Shown piece by piece: positions 43,282-53,098 of a stretch of 64,000 nucleotides of DNA. Source of the DNA: a bacterium (GTDB taxonomy: Bacteria > Zhuqueibacterota > Zhuqueibacteria > Oleimicrobiales > Geothermoviventaceae); contig JAPWUV010000003.1 of assembly GCA_028275345.1 (NCBI GenBank), positions 186,001 to 250,000 of the forward strand, in the 5' to 3' direction. The position numbers and the translations under genes are program-made. Positions within the stretch are counted from its first letter, which is position 1, and the number at the start of each line of letters is the position of its first letter. The notes under the pieces were generated by a model that saw only the letters and a program-made list of their open reading frames with translations, ran no database searches and was not told where the DNA came from.

Positions 43282-44649
43282 GTGAGCACGATCGCGCGGA
43301 AGTGGGCTGAATTCGCCGTGGCCCTGAAGTACGAGGACCTCCCTGCAGATGTGATCCATCAGGCCAAGCGCTTTCTGTTCGATTCCGTCGGCTGTGCACT
43401 GGCTGGGTTTTATGCCCACGACGTCCAGATCGCTCACGACGTATGCAAAGAACTGGGTGGGAAGCCGGAGGCAACGGTGTTCGGCTCGGGCTGGCGGACC
43501 TCGGCGTGCCACGCCGCTTTCCTGAACAGCCTGATGATCCGCGTCCTGGACTACAATGACATCTACTGGAAGCAGGACCCCAGCCACCCCAGCGACATCA
43601 TCCCGGCTCCGCTGGCGTTAGGGGAAAGGGAGCACAAGAGCGGTAGGGACCTGATCACCGCCATCGTCCTCGCGTATGAATTGGAGCAGCGGCTATGCGA
43701 ATTTGCTTTCCCCGGCCTCCGCGAGCGGAAGTGGCACCATGCGTCTCTAACTCAGTTGGCGAGCCCGGTGGCAGCCGGGAAGATGCTGGATCTGACGGTG
43801 GATCAAATGGTGAATGCCATCGGCATCTCCGGATGCCACAATCTGACCCTCGGCGCGGTGACCGCCGGCAAACTCACGATGATGAAGAACACCGTGGATC
43901 CCCTTGCCGTGCAGAGCGGCGTCATGGCGGCTCTCCTTGCTCGGCAAGGCTACACCGGCCCGGAAGCAATCTTCGAAGGAAAGGAGGGGCTCATGGACAC
44001 GCTCGGCGGGGAGTTTGCACCCGAGATCCTGACGGAGGGGCTTGGGGAGTCCTACCGCATCTCCGACTGCGCCATGAAGGCTTTCCCCACCGAGGCCCTC
44101 ACTCATTCGCCGATCACGGCCACCCTGAAGCTGGTGCATGAACATGACATCCGGCCGCAGGAGGTGACGGGGGTTCTCGTGAAGACGATCGCGCGGGCGG
44201 TGGACATCCTTGCCGATCCCTCGAAGTACCATCCGACATCCAAGGAAACAGCGGATCACAGCCTCCCCTACTGCATTGCGGTGGCCATTGTGGATCGGCA
44301 GGTCACCACGGCGCAGTTCCACGAGGGACGGCTGCGGGATCCGGACGTCCTGGCGCTGATTCCGAAGATCCGCGCGGTGGCAGATCCCGAGTTCGAAGCC
44401 CTTTTCCCCGAGAAGAAACCCGCCGAGGTCGTGATCGAAACGAATCGCGGTACCTTCTCCGCCCGCGTGGATTACCCCAAGGGGGACCCGCGGGAACCGA
44501 TGACGGACGAAGAGCTTGGGCAGAAATTCGGAGCCCTCACCGAGGGAATCCTCTCCGACAATCGGCGAAAGCGCATCGCCGACGCCATCTGGCAGGTAGA
44601 GCAATTCGATGTGCTTGAGCCGTTCTGCTCCTTACTGGTGGCGGGATGA
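43282..44649 (+). CDS. MmgE/PrpD family protein
   Basis: The family includes 2-methylcitrate dehydratase (PrpD), MmgE and cis-aconitate decarboxylase, all acting on tricarboxylic acids. The 455-residue protein has the all-helical first domain with LDYNDIYWKQDPSHPSDIIPAPLALGE and the motif KAFPTEALTHSPI in the lid domain. GTG 43282 has GGAGG six bases upstream. It starts 39 bases after the hydro-lyase small subunit, so the three are probably one operon. In the methylcitrate cycle PrpD dehydrates and an aconitase rehydrates the substrate, so the pairing here makes functional sense. No citrate synthase or lyase gene is next to it. Confidence 0.85.
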   Translation: MSTIARKWAEFAVALKYEDLPADVIHQAKRFLFDSVGCALAGFYAHDVQIAHDVCKELGGKPEATVFGSGWRTSACHAAFLNSLMIRVLDYNDIYWKQDPSHPSDIIPAPLALGEREHKSGRDLITAIVLAYELEQRLCEFAFPGLRERKWHHASLTQLASPVAAGKMLDLTVDQMVNAIGISGCHNLTLGAVTAGKLTMMKNTVDPLAVQSGVMAALLARQGYTGPEAIFEGKEGLMDTLGGEFAPEILTEGLGESYRISDCAMKAFPTEALTHSPITATLKLVHEHDIRPQEVTGVLVKTIARAVDILADPSKYHPTSKETADHSLPYCIAVAIVDRQVTTAQFHEGRLRDPDVLALIPKIRAVADPEFEALFPEKKPAEVVIETNRGTFSARVDYPKGDPREPMTDEELGQKFGALTEGILSDNRRKRIADAIWQVEQFDVLEPFCSLLVAG

Positions 44650-44740
44650 GGATTGGCCGCGAGGGACTCCGAACCTCCCCGGGCGGGGACAGGTAGAACA
44701 AAAGGGAACTTGGCCCTCACTCAGGCCGACGGAGGCAATC

Positions 44741-45184
44741 ATGGCTTCGCGAGCCAAGCGGCTCATCGTCGAGATGGCGTCCTCGCAAGGCGGATATACC
44801 GCGGATATCCTCCTGGCGCGGGGCTACTCCATGATCGTGACCGGCACGACCTGGAGTCCCAATACGGATATCTTCGAGACGGACGACGAGGTGGTGATCC
44901 GGATGGAGGCCGCCGGTTTGGACAAGGACCGGCTACACGTGACCCTGCAAGGGGACCGCTTGATCGTGCGGGGTTACCGGCCGGAGTCCCATCCGGGTTC
45001 GCCAGTCACTTACCAACAGATGGAAATCTCGTACGGCCCCTTCGAGAAGGTCTTCATTCTGCCGGAGGAAATGAAAGAGAACCCCATCCGCGCGGTGTAT
45101 CGGAATGGGATGCTGGAGATCCATGTGGCGAAGGAGCAGCCAGGCCAGAGGGGGCCGCTGGACGTAGAGCTTGAAATGGAATAA
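44741..45184 (+). CDS. Hsp20 small heat-shock protein
   Basis: The 147-residue product contains an alpha-crystallin domain (about 42-135). NTDIFETDDEVVIRMEAAGLDKDRL opens it, LQGDRLIVRGYR lies in its middle, and YGPFEKVFILPEEM and AVYRNGMLEIHVAKE close it. It lacks the C-terminal IxI/V tail motif in usual form, ending in VELEME. Small heat-shock proteins hold unfolding proteins for refolding. ATG 44741 follows GGAGG; a longer frame from 44609 overlaps the PrpD-like gene and is rejected. Its stop is 16 bases before lon, so it is co-transcribed with the protease. No CIRCE element is seen upstream. Confidence 0.9.
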   Translation: MASRAKRLIVEMASSQGGYTADILLARGYSMIVTGTTWSPNTDIFETDDEVVIRMEAAGLDKDRLHVTLQGDRLIVRGYRPESHPGSPVTYQQMEISYGPFEKVFILPEEMKENPIRAVYRNGMLEIHVAKEQPGQRGPLDVELEME

Positions 45185-45200
45185 CCTCGGGTAGGCAAGC

Positions 45201-47627
45201 ATGCGCGAAGAAGAGCTGGAATCCTACGGTTCGGAAGAAGAGGTGCGAGGGCAGGAGATCCCGGCCGAGGTGCCGATCCTGCCGCTTCGGGATACCGTGA
45301 TTTACCCGTACATGGTCACCCCGCTCGTGGTGGCGCGGCCGAAGAGCGTCCAGTTGATCAACGACGTGGTGGTGGGGAACCGGATCCTTGGGCTGGTGGC
45401 CCAGCGCAAGGCGGAGATCGAGGACCCGAGCCCCGAGCAGATCTACAAGTACGGGACGGTAGCCACGGTCCTGAAGATGTTGAAGTTTCCCGACGGCAGC
45501 TTGCGCGTGCTGGTCCAGGGCTTGCGCCGGGTTCAGATCGTGAAGATCACCCAGACCGAGCCTTACTTCCGGGCTCTCATTCGCCAGCTCGAGGACATCG
45601 TGGAGCCCAGCACTGAGCTCGAAGCCTTGGCCAACACGGTGAGCTCCCTCTTCCAGCGCGTGGTGAACATGTCGCCGCACTTGCCGGACGAACTTGCTGT
45701 GGCGGCCATGAACACCCCCGACCCGAGCCGCCTCGCCGACTTGGTCGCCAGCAATATCACCCTGCCCACGGAGGAGAAGCAGGCCCTGCTGGAGGAGCTC
45801 AATGTGAAGCTCCGGCTGGAGAGGCTGGTCGTCCATCTGAGCCGCATCGTGGAAGTCCTGGAGATGAGCTCGAAGATTCAGGATCAGGTCCAGTCGGAGC
45901 TGAGCAAGAGCCAGAGGGAGTATTTCCTGCGAGAACAGCTCAAGGCCATTCAGAAAGAACTTGGGATCGAGGACGAACGCACAGCCGAGATCAAAGAGCT
46001 GCGGGAGAAGATCCAACAGGCCAACATGCCGGAGGAGGCGGAGAAGGAAGCTCTCCGCGAGCTCGATCGTTTAGCCAAGATGCCCCCGGGTGCGGCCGAA
46101 TACACCGTTTCTCGCACCTACCTGGATTGGCTGATTTCCCTGCCCTGGTCCATCTCCACCGAGGACAATCTGGATATCCAGCGCGCCCAACGCATCCTCG
46201 ACGAAGACCATTACGATCTCAAACGCGTGAAGGAGCGCATCCTCGAGTTCCTGGCGGTGCGCAAGCTGAAACAGGACCAAAAGGGTCCCATCCTCTGCTT
46301 CGTGGGTCCTCCTGGCGTCGGTAAGACCTCGCTGGGCCGATCCATCGCCCGCGCATTGGGGAGGAAGTTCGTGCGCATTTCCTTGGGCGGCGTGCGCGAT
46401 GAGGCGGAAATCCGTGGACATCGCCGCACGTACGTAGGGGCCCTGCCCGGGAGGATCATCCGAGGTCTGAGGACCGCCGGCAGCAACAACCCGGTGTTCA
46501 TGCTGGACGAGGTGGACAAGCTGGGGGCGGACTTCCGGGGCGACCCCTCCAGCGCGCTGCTCGAGGTACTCGACCCCGAGCAGAACAATAGCTTCGTGGA
46601 TCATTACCTCGACGTGAAATTCGACCTCTCGCGGGTGATGTTCATCTGCACCGCCAATGTGCTGGATACTATCCCGCCGCCCCTGCGAGATCGCATGGAG
46701 GTGCTCGAACTCCCCGGATACACGGAGGAAGAGAAGCTGGCGATCGCCTTCAAGTATCTCATCCCGCGCCAGCTTAAGGAGCACGGGCTGAGCCGAGAGC
46801 ACCTCCGGTTCGAGAAACGGGCCGTGCGGAGGATCATCCGCGAGTACACGCGAGAGGCGGGGCTGCGCAACCTCGAAAGGGAGATTGCCAATATCTGCCG
46901 CAAAGTGGCGAAGAAAGTGGCACTCGAGGGACCGGTGAAGGAGATCATCACGGCCGCCAAAGTCCTCGAGTATCTCGGACCGCCGAAATACTTGTCGGAA
47001 GTCGCCGAGCGGACTTCGGAGCCGGGGGTGGCCACGGGCCTGGCTTGGACGCCTTCGGGAGGCGACATCCTTTTCGTGGAATGCACCCGCATGCCCGGCT
47101 CGAAGCAGCTGATCCTCACCGGCCAGCTGGGGGAGGTGATGCGAGAATCGGCCCAGGCTGCGCTTTCCTGGGTACGGTCCCGCGCGCAGAAACTGGGCAT
47201 CGATGAACACTTCATGGAGAAGAGCGACATCCACATTCATGTGCCCGCCGGCGCCATTCCCAAGGACGGCCCTTCGGCCGGGGTGACCATCGTCACCGCC
47301 CTAGTCTCGCTGCTCTTGGGGAAACCCGTCCGTCACGACCTGGCTATGACGGGCGAGATCACCCTTCGGGGGAAGGTTCTTCCCGTCGGCGGGATTAAGG
47401 AGAAGGTGCTCGCGGCGCATCGAGCCGGGATCCGGGCGGTGATCCTACCGGCTCGCAATCAGAAAGATCTGGAGGAGATTCCCAAGGGCGTTCTCGAGGA
47501 GCTCGAGTTCCACTTTGTGGAAAACCTCGATCAGGTGTTGCGCATTGCCTTTGGAAAGCCCTCGGTCCGCACCCGGAAGAAGCAGAAGGCAAAGCCGAAG
47601 GCCGAAGAGACGACGGTCGGCCGTTGA
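45201..47627 (+). CDS. lon: ATP-dependent protease Lon
   Basis: Lon degrades misfolded and regulatory proteins in the cytoplasm. In 808 residues the order is normal: LON substrate-binding domain (about 25-220, [18 protein letters not shown]), coiled middle, AAA+ module with Walker [12 protein letters not shown] and Walker [11 protein letters not shown], and the protease domain with catalytic Ser692 in KDGPSAG and Lys733 in GGIKEK. The tail is lysine-rich. It follows hsp20 directly, which suggests a protein-quality-control unit, and ends 64 bases before the next gene. Confidence 0.97.
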   Translation: MREEELESYGSEEEVRGQEIPAEVPILPLRDTVIYPYMVTPLVVARPKSVQLINDVVVGNRILGLVAQRKAEIEDPSPEQIYKYGTVATVLKMLKFPDGSLRVLVQGLRRVQIVKITQTEPYFRALIRQLEDIVEPSTELEALANTVSSLFQRVVNMSPHLPDELAVAAMNTPDPSRLADLVASNITLPTEEKQALLEELNVKLRLERLVVHLSRIVEVLEMSSKIQDQVQSELSKSQREYFLREQLKAIQKELGIEDERTAEIKELREKIQQANMPEEAEKEALRELDRLAKMPPGAAEYTVSRTYLDWLISLPWSISTEDNLDIQRAQRILDEDHYDLKRVKERILEFLAVRKLKQDQKGPILCFVGPPGVGKTSLGRSIARALGRKFVRISLGGVRDEAEIRGHRRTYVGALPGRIIRGLRTAGSNNPVFMLDEVDKLGADFRGDPSSALLEVLDPEQNNSFVDHYLDVKFDLSRVMFICTANVLDTIPPPLRDRMEVLELPGYTEEEKLAIAFKYLIPRQLKEHGLSREHLRFEKRAVRRIIREYTREAGLRNLEREIANICRKVAKKVALEGPVKEIITAAKVLEYLGPPKYLSEVAERTSEPGVATGLAWTPSGGDILFVECTRMPGSKQLILTGQLGEVMRESAQAALSWVRSRAQKLGIDEHFMEKSDIHIHVPAGAIPKDGPSAGVTIVTALVSLLLGKPVRHDLAMTGEITLRGKVLPVGGIKEKVLAAHRAGIRAVILPARNQKDLEEIPKGVLEELEFHFVENLDQVLRIAFGKPSVRTRKKQKAKPKAEETTVGR

Positions 47628-47691
47628 GGTCAGCACACAACAGCGCATTGGGAACCGGAAAGTTCAGTTCTACGGGTTCTGGGAGGCCGGA

Positions 47692-49131
47692 GTGGGAAGC
47701 ATGCAGCGCACGACGGTGGAGGAACTGCGACGGAAATATGAAGAGAACGGTCAAGGACACGTTTTCCGCTTCTGGGACGAATTGACGGATCCGCAGCGAG
47801 AGGAGCTGGTCAAGCAGCTGACTCGGATCGATCCGTGGACGGTGAGGAGGCTGCAGGAGTTGCTGGAGCAACATCTGCGCGGGCGGAAACCGAGCGCGGA
47901 TCTCGAGCCGGTCGAAGTCATCCCCCTTCCTCGGACCGAAAAGGAGCTGGAGGGGAGGAAACAGGCCCGGAGGTTGGGGGAGGCCGCGCTCAGAGAGGGG
48001 AAGGTGGCTGCGGTCCTGGTGGCTGGCGGCCAGGCTACGAGGCTTGGGTACGCCGCACCGAAGGGAACCTTTCCCATCGGACCTGTCACGAAACGGTCCT
48101 TGTTTCAGTATCATGCCGAGAAGATCCTCGCCCTGAGCCGGAGGTTTGGAAGGCCGATACCCTGGGCCATCATGACCAGCCCGGCCACGGACGCACCCAC
48201 GCGCTCTTTCTTTAATGAGCACGGCTACTTCGGACTTTCCAAGGATCAGGTCCTGTTCTTCCTTCAGGACACCGTGCCGGCCCTTGGACCTGACGGGAAA
48301 CTCTTGTTAGAAGAGAAGTGGCGCATCTGCGAGAGCCCGAATGGTCATGGCGGAGTCCTCTTTGGCCTGGTGCGGAGCGGCGTATTGGACGAGCTTCAGG
48401 CGAGGGGCGTGGAGATCCTGTACCATTTCCAGGTGGATAATCCGTTGATCCGGCTGTGCGATCCGGTTTTCCTCGGGTTCCACATCGCCCAGCGCGGTGA
48501 GATGAGCCTCAAGATCCTCCGCAAGCGGGACCCGTACGAGAAGCTTGGGGTAGTGGGAAAGCGCGGGGGCCGTTTTGCGGTGGTGGAGTACAGCGACCTT
48601 ACGCGAGAGGAGATGGAAGCCCGAAACCCGGACGGCGAACTGAAGTACTGGGCTGGGAGCATTGCGGAGCACTGTTATAATGTCGACTTCGTGCGGCGCG
48701 TGGTCTCCCAAGTGGACAACCTCCCCTTCCACATTGCTCACAAGAAGGTTCCCCATCTGGATGAAGAGGGTCGCCCCGTGCGTCCCCAGGAGCCGAACGC
48801 CTACAAGTTCGAGATGTTTGTGTTCGATGCCCTGCCTTTCGCCGAGCGGGCTGTGTTCCTTGAGGCCAATCGGGCGGAAGAATACAGTCCGGTCAAGAAT
48901 GCGGAAGGGCAGGATAGCCCAGAGACGGCCCGCCGGGATATGGTCCGTCTTTTCGCCCGATGGCTGGAAGAGGCCGGCGCGATCATCCCGCGCGATGCAC
49001 AGGGCGAGCCCGCAGTCCGGATCGAAATCAGCCCCCTTTTCGCTCTGGAGGCTCAGGACCTGCGGGGCAAGTTGCCGCCCGGTTTTCGGGTCCAAAGGGA
49101 TCTTGTCCTGGAGGAGGGCTGGAAACCCTGA
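47692..49131 (+). CDS. UDP-N-acetylglucosamine/UDP-glucose pyrophosphorylase family protein
   Basis: The 479-residue protein belongs to the UDPGP family, which makes UDP-GlcNAc or UDP-glucose from UTP and sugar phosphate. The nucleotide loop AVLVAGGQATRLGYAAPKG is intact. Sugar-binding signatures include MTSPATDAPTRSFF, FFLQDTVPAL, SPNGHGGVLFGLVRSG and YHFQVDNPLIRLCDP. The resemblance is greatest to eukaryotic-type UAP1 enzymes rather than GlmU. GTG 47692 has GGGAGG five bases upstream; ATG 47701, three codons on, is the alternative. It may supply GlcNAc donors for surface polymers, fitting the sugar kinase at 5274. Confidence 0.88.
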   Translation: MGSMQRTTVEELRRKYEENGQGHVFRFWDELTDPQREELVKQLTRIDPWTVRRLQELLEQHLRGRKPSADLEPVEVIPLPRTEKELEGRKQARRLGEAALREGKVAAVLVAGGQATRLGYAAPKGTFPIGPVTKRSLFQYHAEKILALSRRFGRPIPWAIMTSPATDAPTRSFFNEHGYFGLSKDQVLFFLQDTVPALGPDGKLLLEEKWRICESPNGHGGVLFGLVRSGVLDELQARGVEILYHFQVDNPLIRLCDPVFLGFHIAQRGEMSLKILRKRDPYEKLGVVGKRGGRFAVVEYSDLTREEMEARNPDGELKYWAGSIAEHCYNVDFVRRVVSQVDNLPFHIAHKKVPHLDEEGRPVRPQEPNAYKFEMFVFDALPFAERAVFLEANRAEEYSPVKNAEGQDSPETARRDMVRLFARWLEEAGAIIPRDAQGEPAVRIEISPLFALEAQDLRGKLPPGFRVQRDLVLEEGWKP

Positions 49132-49250
49132 AGACTTTCGCTTTTCGCAGGGTCCATTCTCTAACCGGGAACCCGAGCTGGAGCTGAAGGGGCAGCGACC
49201 CGGAGGGGCGGAGCGATTGCGTAACGAAGGAGTTGACGATCAACGGTCCC

Positions 49251-52200
49251 ATGCGAAACGGCAGAAGGAGAAAGCGATGGGCGGTGGTCGTCGGGATCGT
49301 GATGGCAGCTCTGGCCCTGGTCCTTGGGTTGCCAATTGGATACGTCCGGTTGCGCTTCCCGCCGGAGAAAGCGGCTCAGGGGGTGGCCGGGTGGTTGGCG
49401 GTTCGGCTTGGGCGCCCGATGTGGTTCGGGCGAGCTTCTTTTCACCTCCTGCGGGGATTTGCCATCGATTCCGTCCGGATCGGGAGGTCGGGGTATCCTC
49501 CGGCGAGGCGTGGCATCGCGCTGGATTCCCTGTACCTCGGCCGCGTGTCCTTCCGCTATGACTTCCGCGCCCTGTTGCACCGGAGACTGCGCATCCGCGC
49601 CCTCGAGATCGTCTCCCCTCAGGTTTTCCTCTCCTCTTGGCCGGCTCGGGGGATCGACGCTTCGGCGTCACATCCCCGAGGCGCCGGGCGGCCGTCCGGT
49701 TCCAGCCCTCCCCTGGACATCGAGCTCTCGAAGCTCGAGGTGCGCGACGGGGGGATCCAGTGGTCGATCAACGGGCAGGACAGCTATACCTGGCTGCACG
49801 TCACGGGCTGGCAACTGCGGCTGAGCGAGCTCCGATTTCCTCGATCGAGTCCGGGTTGGCCTCCCATACGGGCGGAACTGGAAATCGCGATGCGACGGGG
49901 AGCCCTGGAAGGCGCCTGGAAGGGGACCCGTGCGCCAATCCGCTTCGCGGCGCCCTTGCAGCTTTCCCTTTCCTCTCGGCTCGATTCCAGCCGATCCGGC
50001 GGCTTCGAGTTTCGCATGAATCTCGAGGAGCTAGGCGTAAGATATCCGGCCGGTGAAGCGGAACGGTTGGTCTCCGTACCCGATCCGCTCGCCCTTTCCA
50101 TCGATGGAGAGTTTTCCCTTGCAGATTCTGCCACCTGGCTTCGGGCACGGCGCGTACGTTGCAATCTGAGCAAGGCCATTCCGCTCGAGGGGGAATTCGA
50201 GGCGTCTCCGGGGTCTTGGCATCTGAGGCTTCGGAGCGATGAATGGAAGTTGGCGGCGGTGGTGGAGCTTCTTTCGCAGTGGATTCCCTCCTTGGGCGAG
50301 CAGGTCAAGCCGTCCGAGTTGCGGAAAACCAGAGTGCAGGTGGGCCTCGTCGATGTGCGAGCTCGCGGGGATACGCTGATGGGGACGCTACAGGTGGAAA
50401 TGGCGAGTCCACGTTTCCGGCTCTTGAACCCGTCCGTTCAGCTGGACTCGGCTTCTTTGATGTTCCAGACGGATCTGACGGTCCGCGCAGGCAGGTTCCT
50501 CGGTGGCGAGTCGAGTTTGACGGGAATCGTGGAGGCCTGTTCCTTGTGCACTGGGGCTAAGCCGGGGCAGTTTCGTCAGATCACCTTGGACGCCGGCTGC
50601 GCCCTGGACTCCACCTTCTGGCCCAGGACGGCGCACCTGCACTTCGAGATTCGGCAGGCGTTCGGAGCTTTGGCCTACGTGGAATCCAACTGGACGACGC
50701 CCAAGGAGGGACGCAGCCTGCGTGGCTACGCGACGGCGGAAGTGCAACACTTGCGGCTGAACACGCTGTTCGACCTTGCAGCGAGGGGTCGCTTGGATTT
50801 CTGGGCCAGGGCGGAGGCTCTGGGAGACGGCACGCTCTCTCTGCGGAGTAGCTGGGCGGTGGACTCGCTTCTCATCCCGAACCCAATCGAACCGGTGCTT
50901 CTTGCTCCGCGCCGCGGGGATCTTGAAGGCAGAGGGAGCTTTGATCCCGAGCGGGGCAAAGTCGAGCTTCAGGAATGGCGTCTCCGGGTAGCCGATGAGC
51001 TCGCCGCGAGGGGGACAGCCGTCTTCTCGCCGGAAGGCTATCGTTTGCGAGTGGACAGCGCGCGAGCCAGGCTGGGGTCAATCTACGAATGGCTCAAACC
51101 GCTCCTGTCGAGCACCGCGCAGCAGGTGGATCTCGGCGGCGACATTGGGCTGAGCTGCAGCGTCTCGGCCGGCGGGGGCGCGACCCGTCTGGAGGGCGAG
51201 CTCGAAGTCTCTGGTGGGCTATTCAGCCGTCGGGACGTGGGATTCGCCAGCGGTGGGATGGAGTTTCGCGGGCGTTTCTCGGGCGACGGGAAGCAGATCC
51301 GGCTTCGAGGCGAAGGAGTAGCCGATAGCCTCTGGATCGAGGAGTTGGGGCGGCGGCCCATTCAAGGCACACGGGTACAGGGCGCAATCAGATTCGACCT
51401 TCCGGCCCGGATGGTTTTGCTCGACACGCTGGTGGGGAGCAACCCCCAGCTTTCGCTCCGGGCCATCGGACGCGGTTTCGTGGATATGGCCGACCCGGTT
51501 CGGCTCAAGAGTGTGATCACCTATTCGGGCTACGCCTCGCCCGGCGGCTTTGCCCAGCTCGGCGACTATTTTGCCCTGCGTGGCCCGGTAGAGTACGCGG
51601 GGGGCGTGGAGCTGGATGGCATCTACCTGCGCTTCCACGGGAATGTCGGCCTCCGGTCGAATGATCTGCGATTGCAAGGGGGTGTGATTCTCGATTCCCT
51701 CCAGGGCAACGTCAGCTACGATTACGTTGTGGATCGATCCGGGCGCGAGTTAGTCTATTTGCCGATGGATCATCTGGCAGACGGCTATCTTGCCGCGAAA
51801 GACGATTTCCTATGGCTTCCGCCTTCGGAGCTGAGCTTCGATACTCTCCGCGTGGGCGCAATTCGCGTTGGTGACCTTCGGCTGGACGAGTTGCGCGTTG
51901 CCCTTTGTTGTCGCGGGGGGATTGTGCTGGCGCCTTTCTTTCAGGTTTTCGCGTATGGAGGTTCGATTGGGGGGAAAGCCGTCTACGACATGCGCGGTGC
52001 TACGAGCCGGAATGGCTACGTGGAGGCCCATGTGCAACTCGGTAGGCTCAGTTCGGCGGCGCTTCGGAAGGAACCTCCGGACCGTGCTTCGCTGCTCTCG
52101 GGCACGATCTCGCTGCGCGGACGAGGGGTGACGCCGCAGGACATCCTCCGATACGAAGGATGGGTGGATTTCTCCCGCATCGGGAGGGACGTTGCTGACG

Positions 52201-52445
52201 ATCTGTTGCGGTGGTTGGATCCCCTGGGGACCCAGCGCGGAATCCAAAGCGTGCGTCGCCTCCTGGGCATGGGTTTTCGTCCCACCCGAGTGCGGCTGGA
52301 ACTTCGAGACGGCTACCTCTACCCTCGAATTGACCTGAAGCAGCCGTGGTACAGCCCCATTCGCCTGAGCGGCAGCCGGATCAGGATGGATCGAATCCCG
52401 ATGGAGGTTCTTCTCGAACCCCTGTCTCCGCTCGCTCGGAAGTGA
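49251..52445 (+). CDS. AsmA-like envelope protein related to YdbH
   Basis: The 1064-residue protein has one N-terminal membrane helix (VVVGIVMAALALVLGLPIGY) followed by a very long beta-rich periplasmic part. Such AsmA/TamB/YhdP/YdbH proteins form grooves thought to carry phospholipids between the membranes. The end (DILRYEGWVDFSRIGRDV, LLRWLDPLGTQRGIQSVRRLL, VRLELRDGYLYPRIDL) resembles the YdbH C-terminal region. The next gene encodes a YdbL-like protein, as in the E. coli ydbH-ynbE-ydbL operon, which supports this. The start is uncertain: ATG 49251 lies 19 bases from AAGGAG, while TTG 49233 is too close to it. Confidence 0.75.
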   Translation: MRNGRRRKRWAVVVGIVMAALALVLGLPIGYVRLRFPPEKAAQGVAGWLAVRLGRPMWFGRASFHLLRGFAIDSVRIGRSGYPPARRGIALDSLYLGRVSFRYDFRALLHRRLRIRALEIVSPQVFLSSWPARGIDASASHPRGAGRPSGSSPPLDIELSKLEVRDGGIQWSINGQDSYTWLHVTGWQLRLSELRFPRSSPGWPPIRAELEIAMRRGALEGAWKGTRAPIRFAAPLQLSLSSRLDSSRSGGFEFRMNLEELGVRYPAGEAERLVSVPDPLALSIDGEFSLADSATWLRARRVRCNLSKAIPLEGEFEASPGSWHLRLRSDEWKLAAVVELLSQWIPSLGEQVKPSELRKTRVQVGLVDVRARGDTLMGTLQVEMASPRFRLLNPSVQLDSASLMFQTDLTVRAGRFLGGESSLTGIVEACSLCTGAKPGQFRQITLDAGCALDSTFWPRTAHLHFEIRQAFGALAYVESNWTTPKEGRSLRGYATAEVQHLRLNTLFDLAARGRLDFWARAEALGDGTLSLRSSWAVDSLLIPNPIEPVLLAPRRGDLEGRGSFDPERGKVELQEWRLRVADELAARGTAVFSPEGYRLRVDSARARLGSIYEWLKPLLSSTAQQVDLGGDIGLSCSVSAGGGATRLEGELEVSGGLFSRRDVGFASGGMEFRGRFSGDGKQIRLRGEGVADSLWIEELGRRPIQGTRVQGAIRFDLPARMVLLDTLVGSNPQLSLRAIGRGFVDMADPVRLKSVITYSGYASPGGFAQLGDYFALRGPVEYAGGVELDGIYLRFHGNVGLRSNDLRLQGGVILDSLQGNVSYDYVVDRSGRELVYLPMDHLADGYLAAKDDFLWLPPSELSFDTLRVGAIRVGDLRLDELRVALCCRGGIVLAPFFQVFAYGGSIGGKAVYDMRGATSRNGYVEAHVQLGRLSSAALRKEPPDRASLLSGTISLRGRGVTPQDILRYEGWVDFSRIGRDVADDLLRWLDPLGTQRGIQSVRRLLGMGFRPTRVRLELRDGYLYPRIDLKQPWYSPIRLSGSRIRMDRIPMEVLLEPLSPLARK

Positions 52446-52546
52446 GGCTGGGTGGTTGGAGTGATGTCCGTGGAGTTTATCCGTGTAGTTCCTGATCCTA
52501 CTTTCCTCGGGCGAAGCCGAGGGGCAGTGAGTAGCGGAGGTGGGAG

Positions 52547-53098
52547 ATGACGAGGCCAGTTTCCACATGCCTCGTTCTGGCATGCGCGCTTTCTCTTTCT
52601 TGCTCCGTCAGGATGCCGGAAGTGCAGATGGGCTCGAGCGGCAGCTCCCTCGACGAACAAGTGGTTGGCTCGTACCGGAGGCTCGGATCGTCCTACGGGG
52701 TAGTGTCCATGGACGACAGCCGCGCCGCCCTGACGTCGCTGACGAATGCGCCCGGGCGGGAGGTAGAGGCGGCCTACGCGCGTCAACGAGACCGGGCGCC
52801 AAAGCTGGCCCTTTTGAAACAGAGCGGCGCAATTGGAGAGGATGCTCGGGGGCAGGTGGTGGTGCGGGACCCTAAGAAAATCCCGGAAGGCTGGACCTTG
52901 CAAGAAGGTGAGGAATTGGTGTCCGGCGAGAACGCCGATCGCGCAATCATCGCTGCTTGGGTGGCGAATAGCACCGCCGAGCTGAGCAAGACACCGCGCA
53001 GCGCCATCGAGCGCTCTCTTGCCCGCATGTATCAGCGGGAGTCTCCTCCGGGCACGTGGATCGAACTGGAAGATGGCACGTGGACCCGCAAGCGATGA
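52547..53098 (+). CDS. YdbL-like (DUF1318) lipoprotein
   Basis: The 183-residue product has a signal peptide ending in ALSLSCSV, a likely lipobox. Near the end, ARMYQRESPPGTWIELEDGTWTRK matches the DUF1318/YdbL finish, PGxWxxxxxGxWxxK. E. coli YdbL is a soluble periplasmic partner of YdbH, and a separate tiny lipoprotein, YnbE, is the third member. Here the lipid anchor and the DUF1318 part appear to be on one protein, and no separate ynbE is seen in the 101-base gap upstream. Its stop overlaps the next start as ATGA. Confidence 0.6.
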   Translation: MTRPVSTCLVLACALSLSCSVRMPEVQMGSSGSSLDEQVVGSYRRLGSSYGVVSMDDSRAALTSLTNAPGREVEAAYARQRDRAPKLALLKQSGAIGEDARGQVVVRDPKKIPEGWTLQEGEELVSGENADRAIIAAWVANSTAELSKTPRSAIERSLARMYQRESPPGTWIELEDGTWTRKR

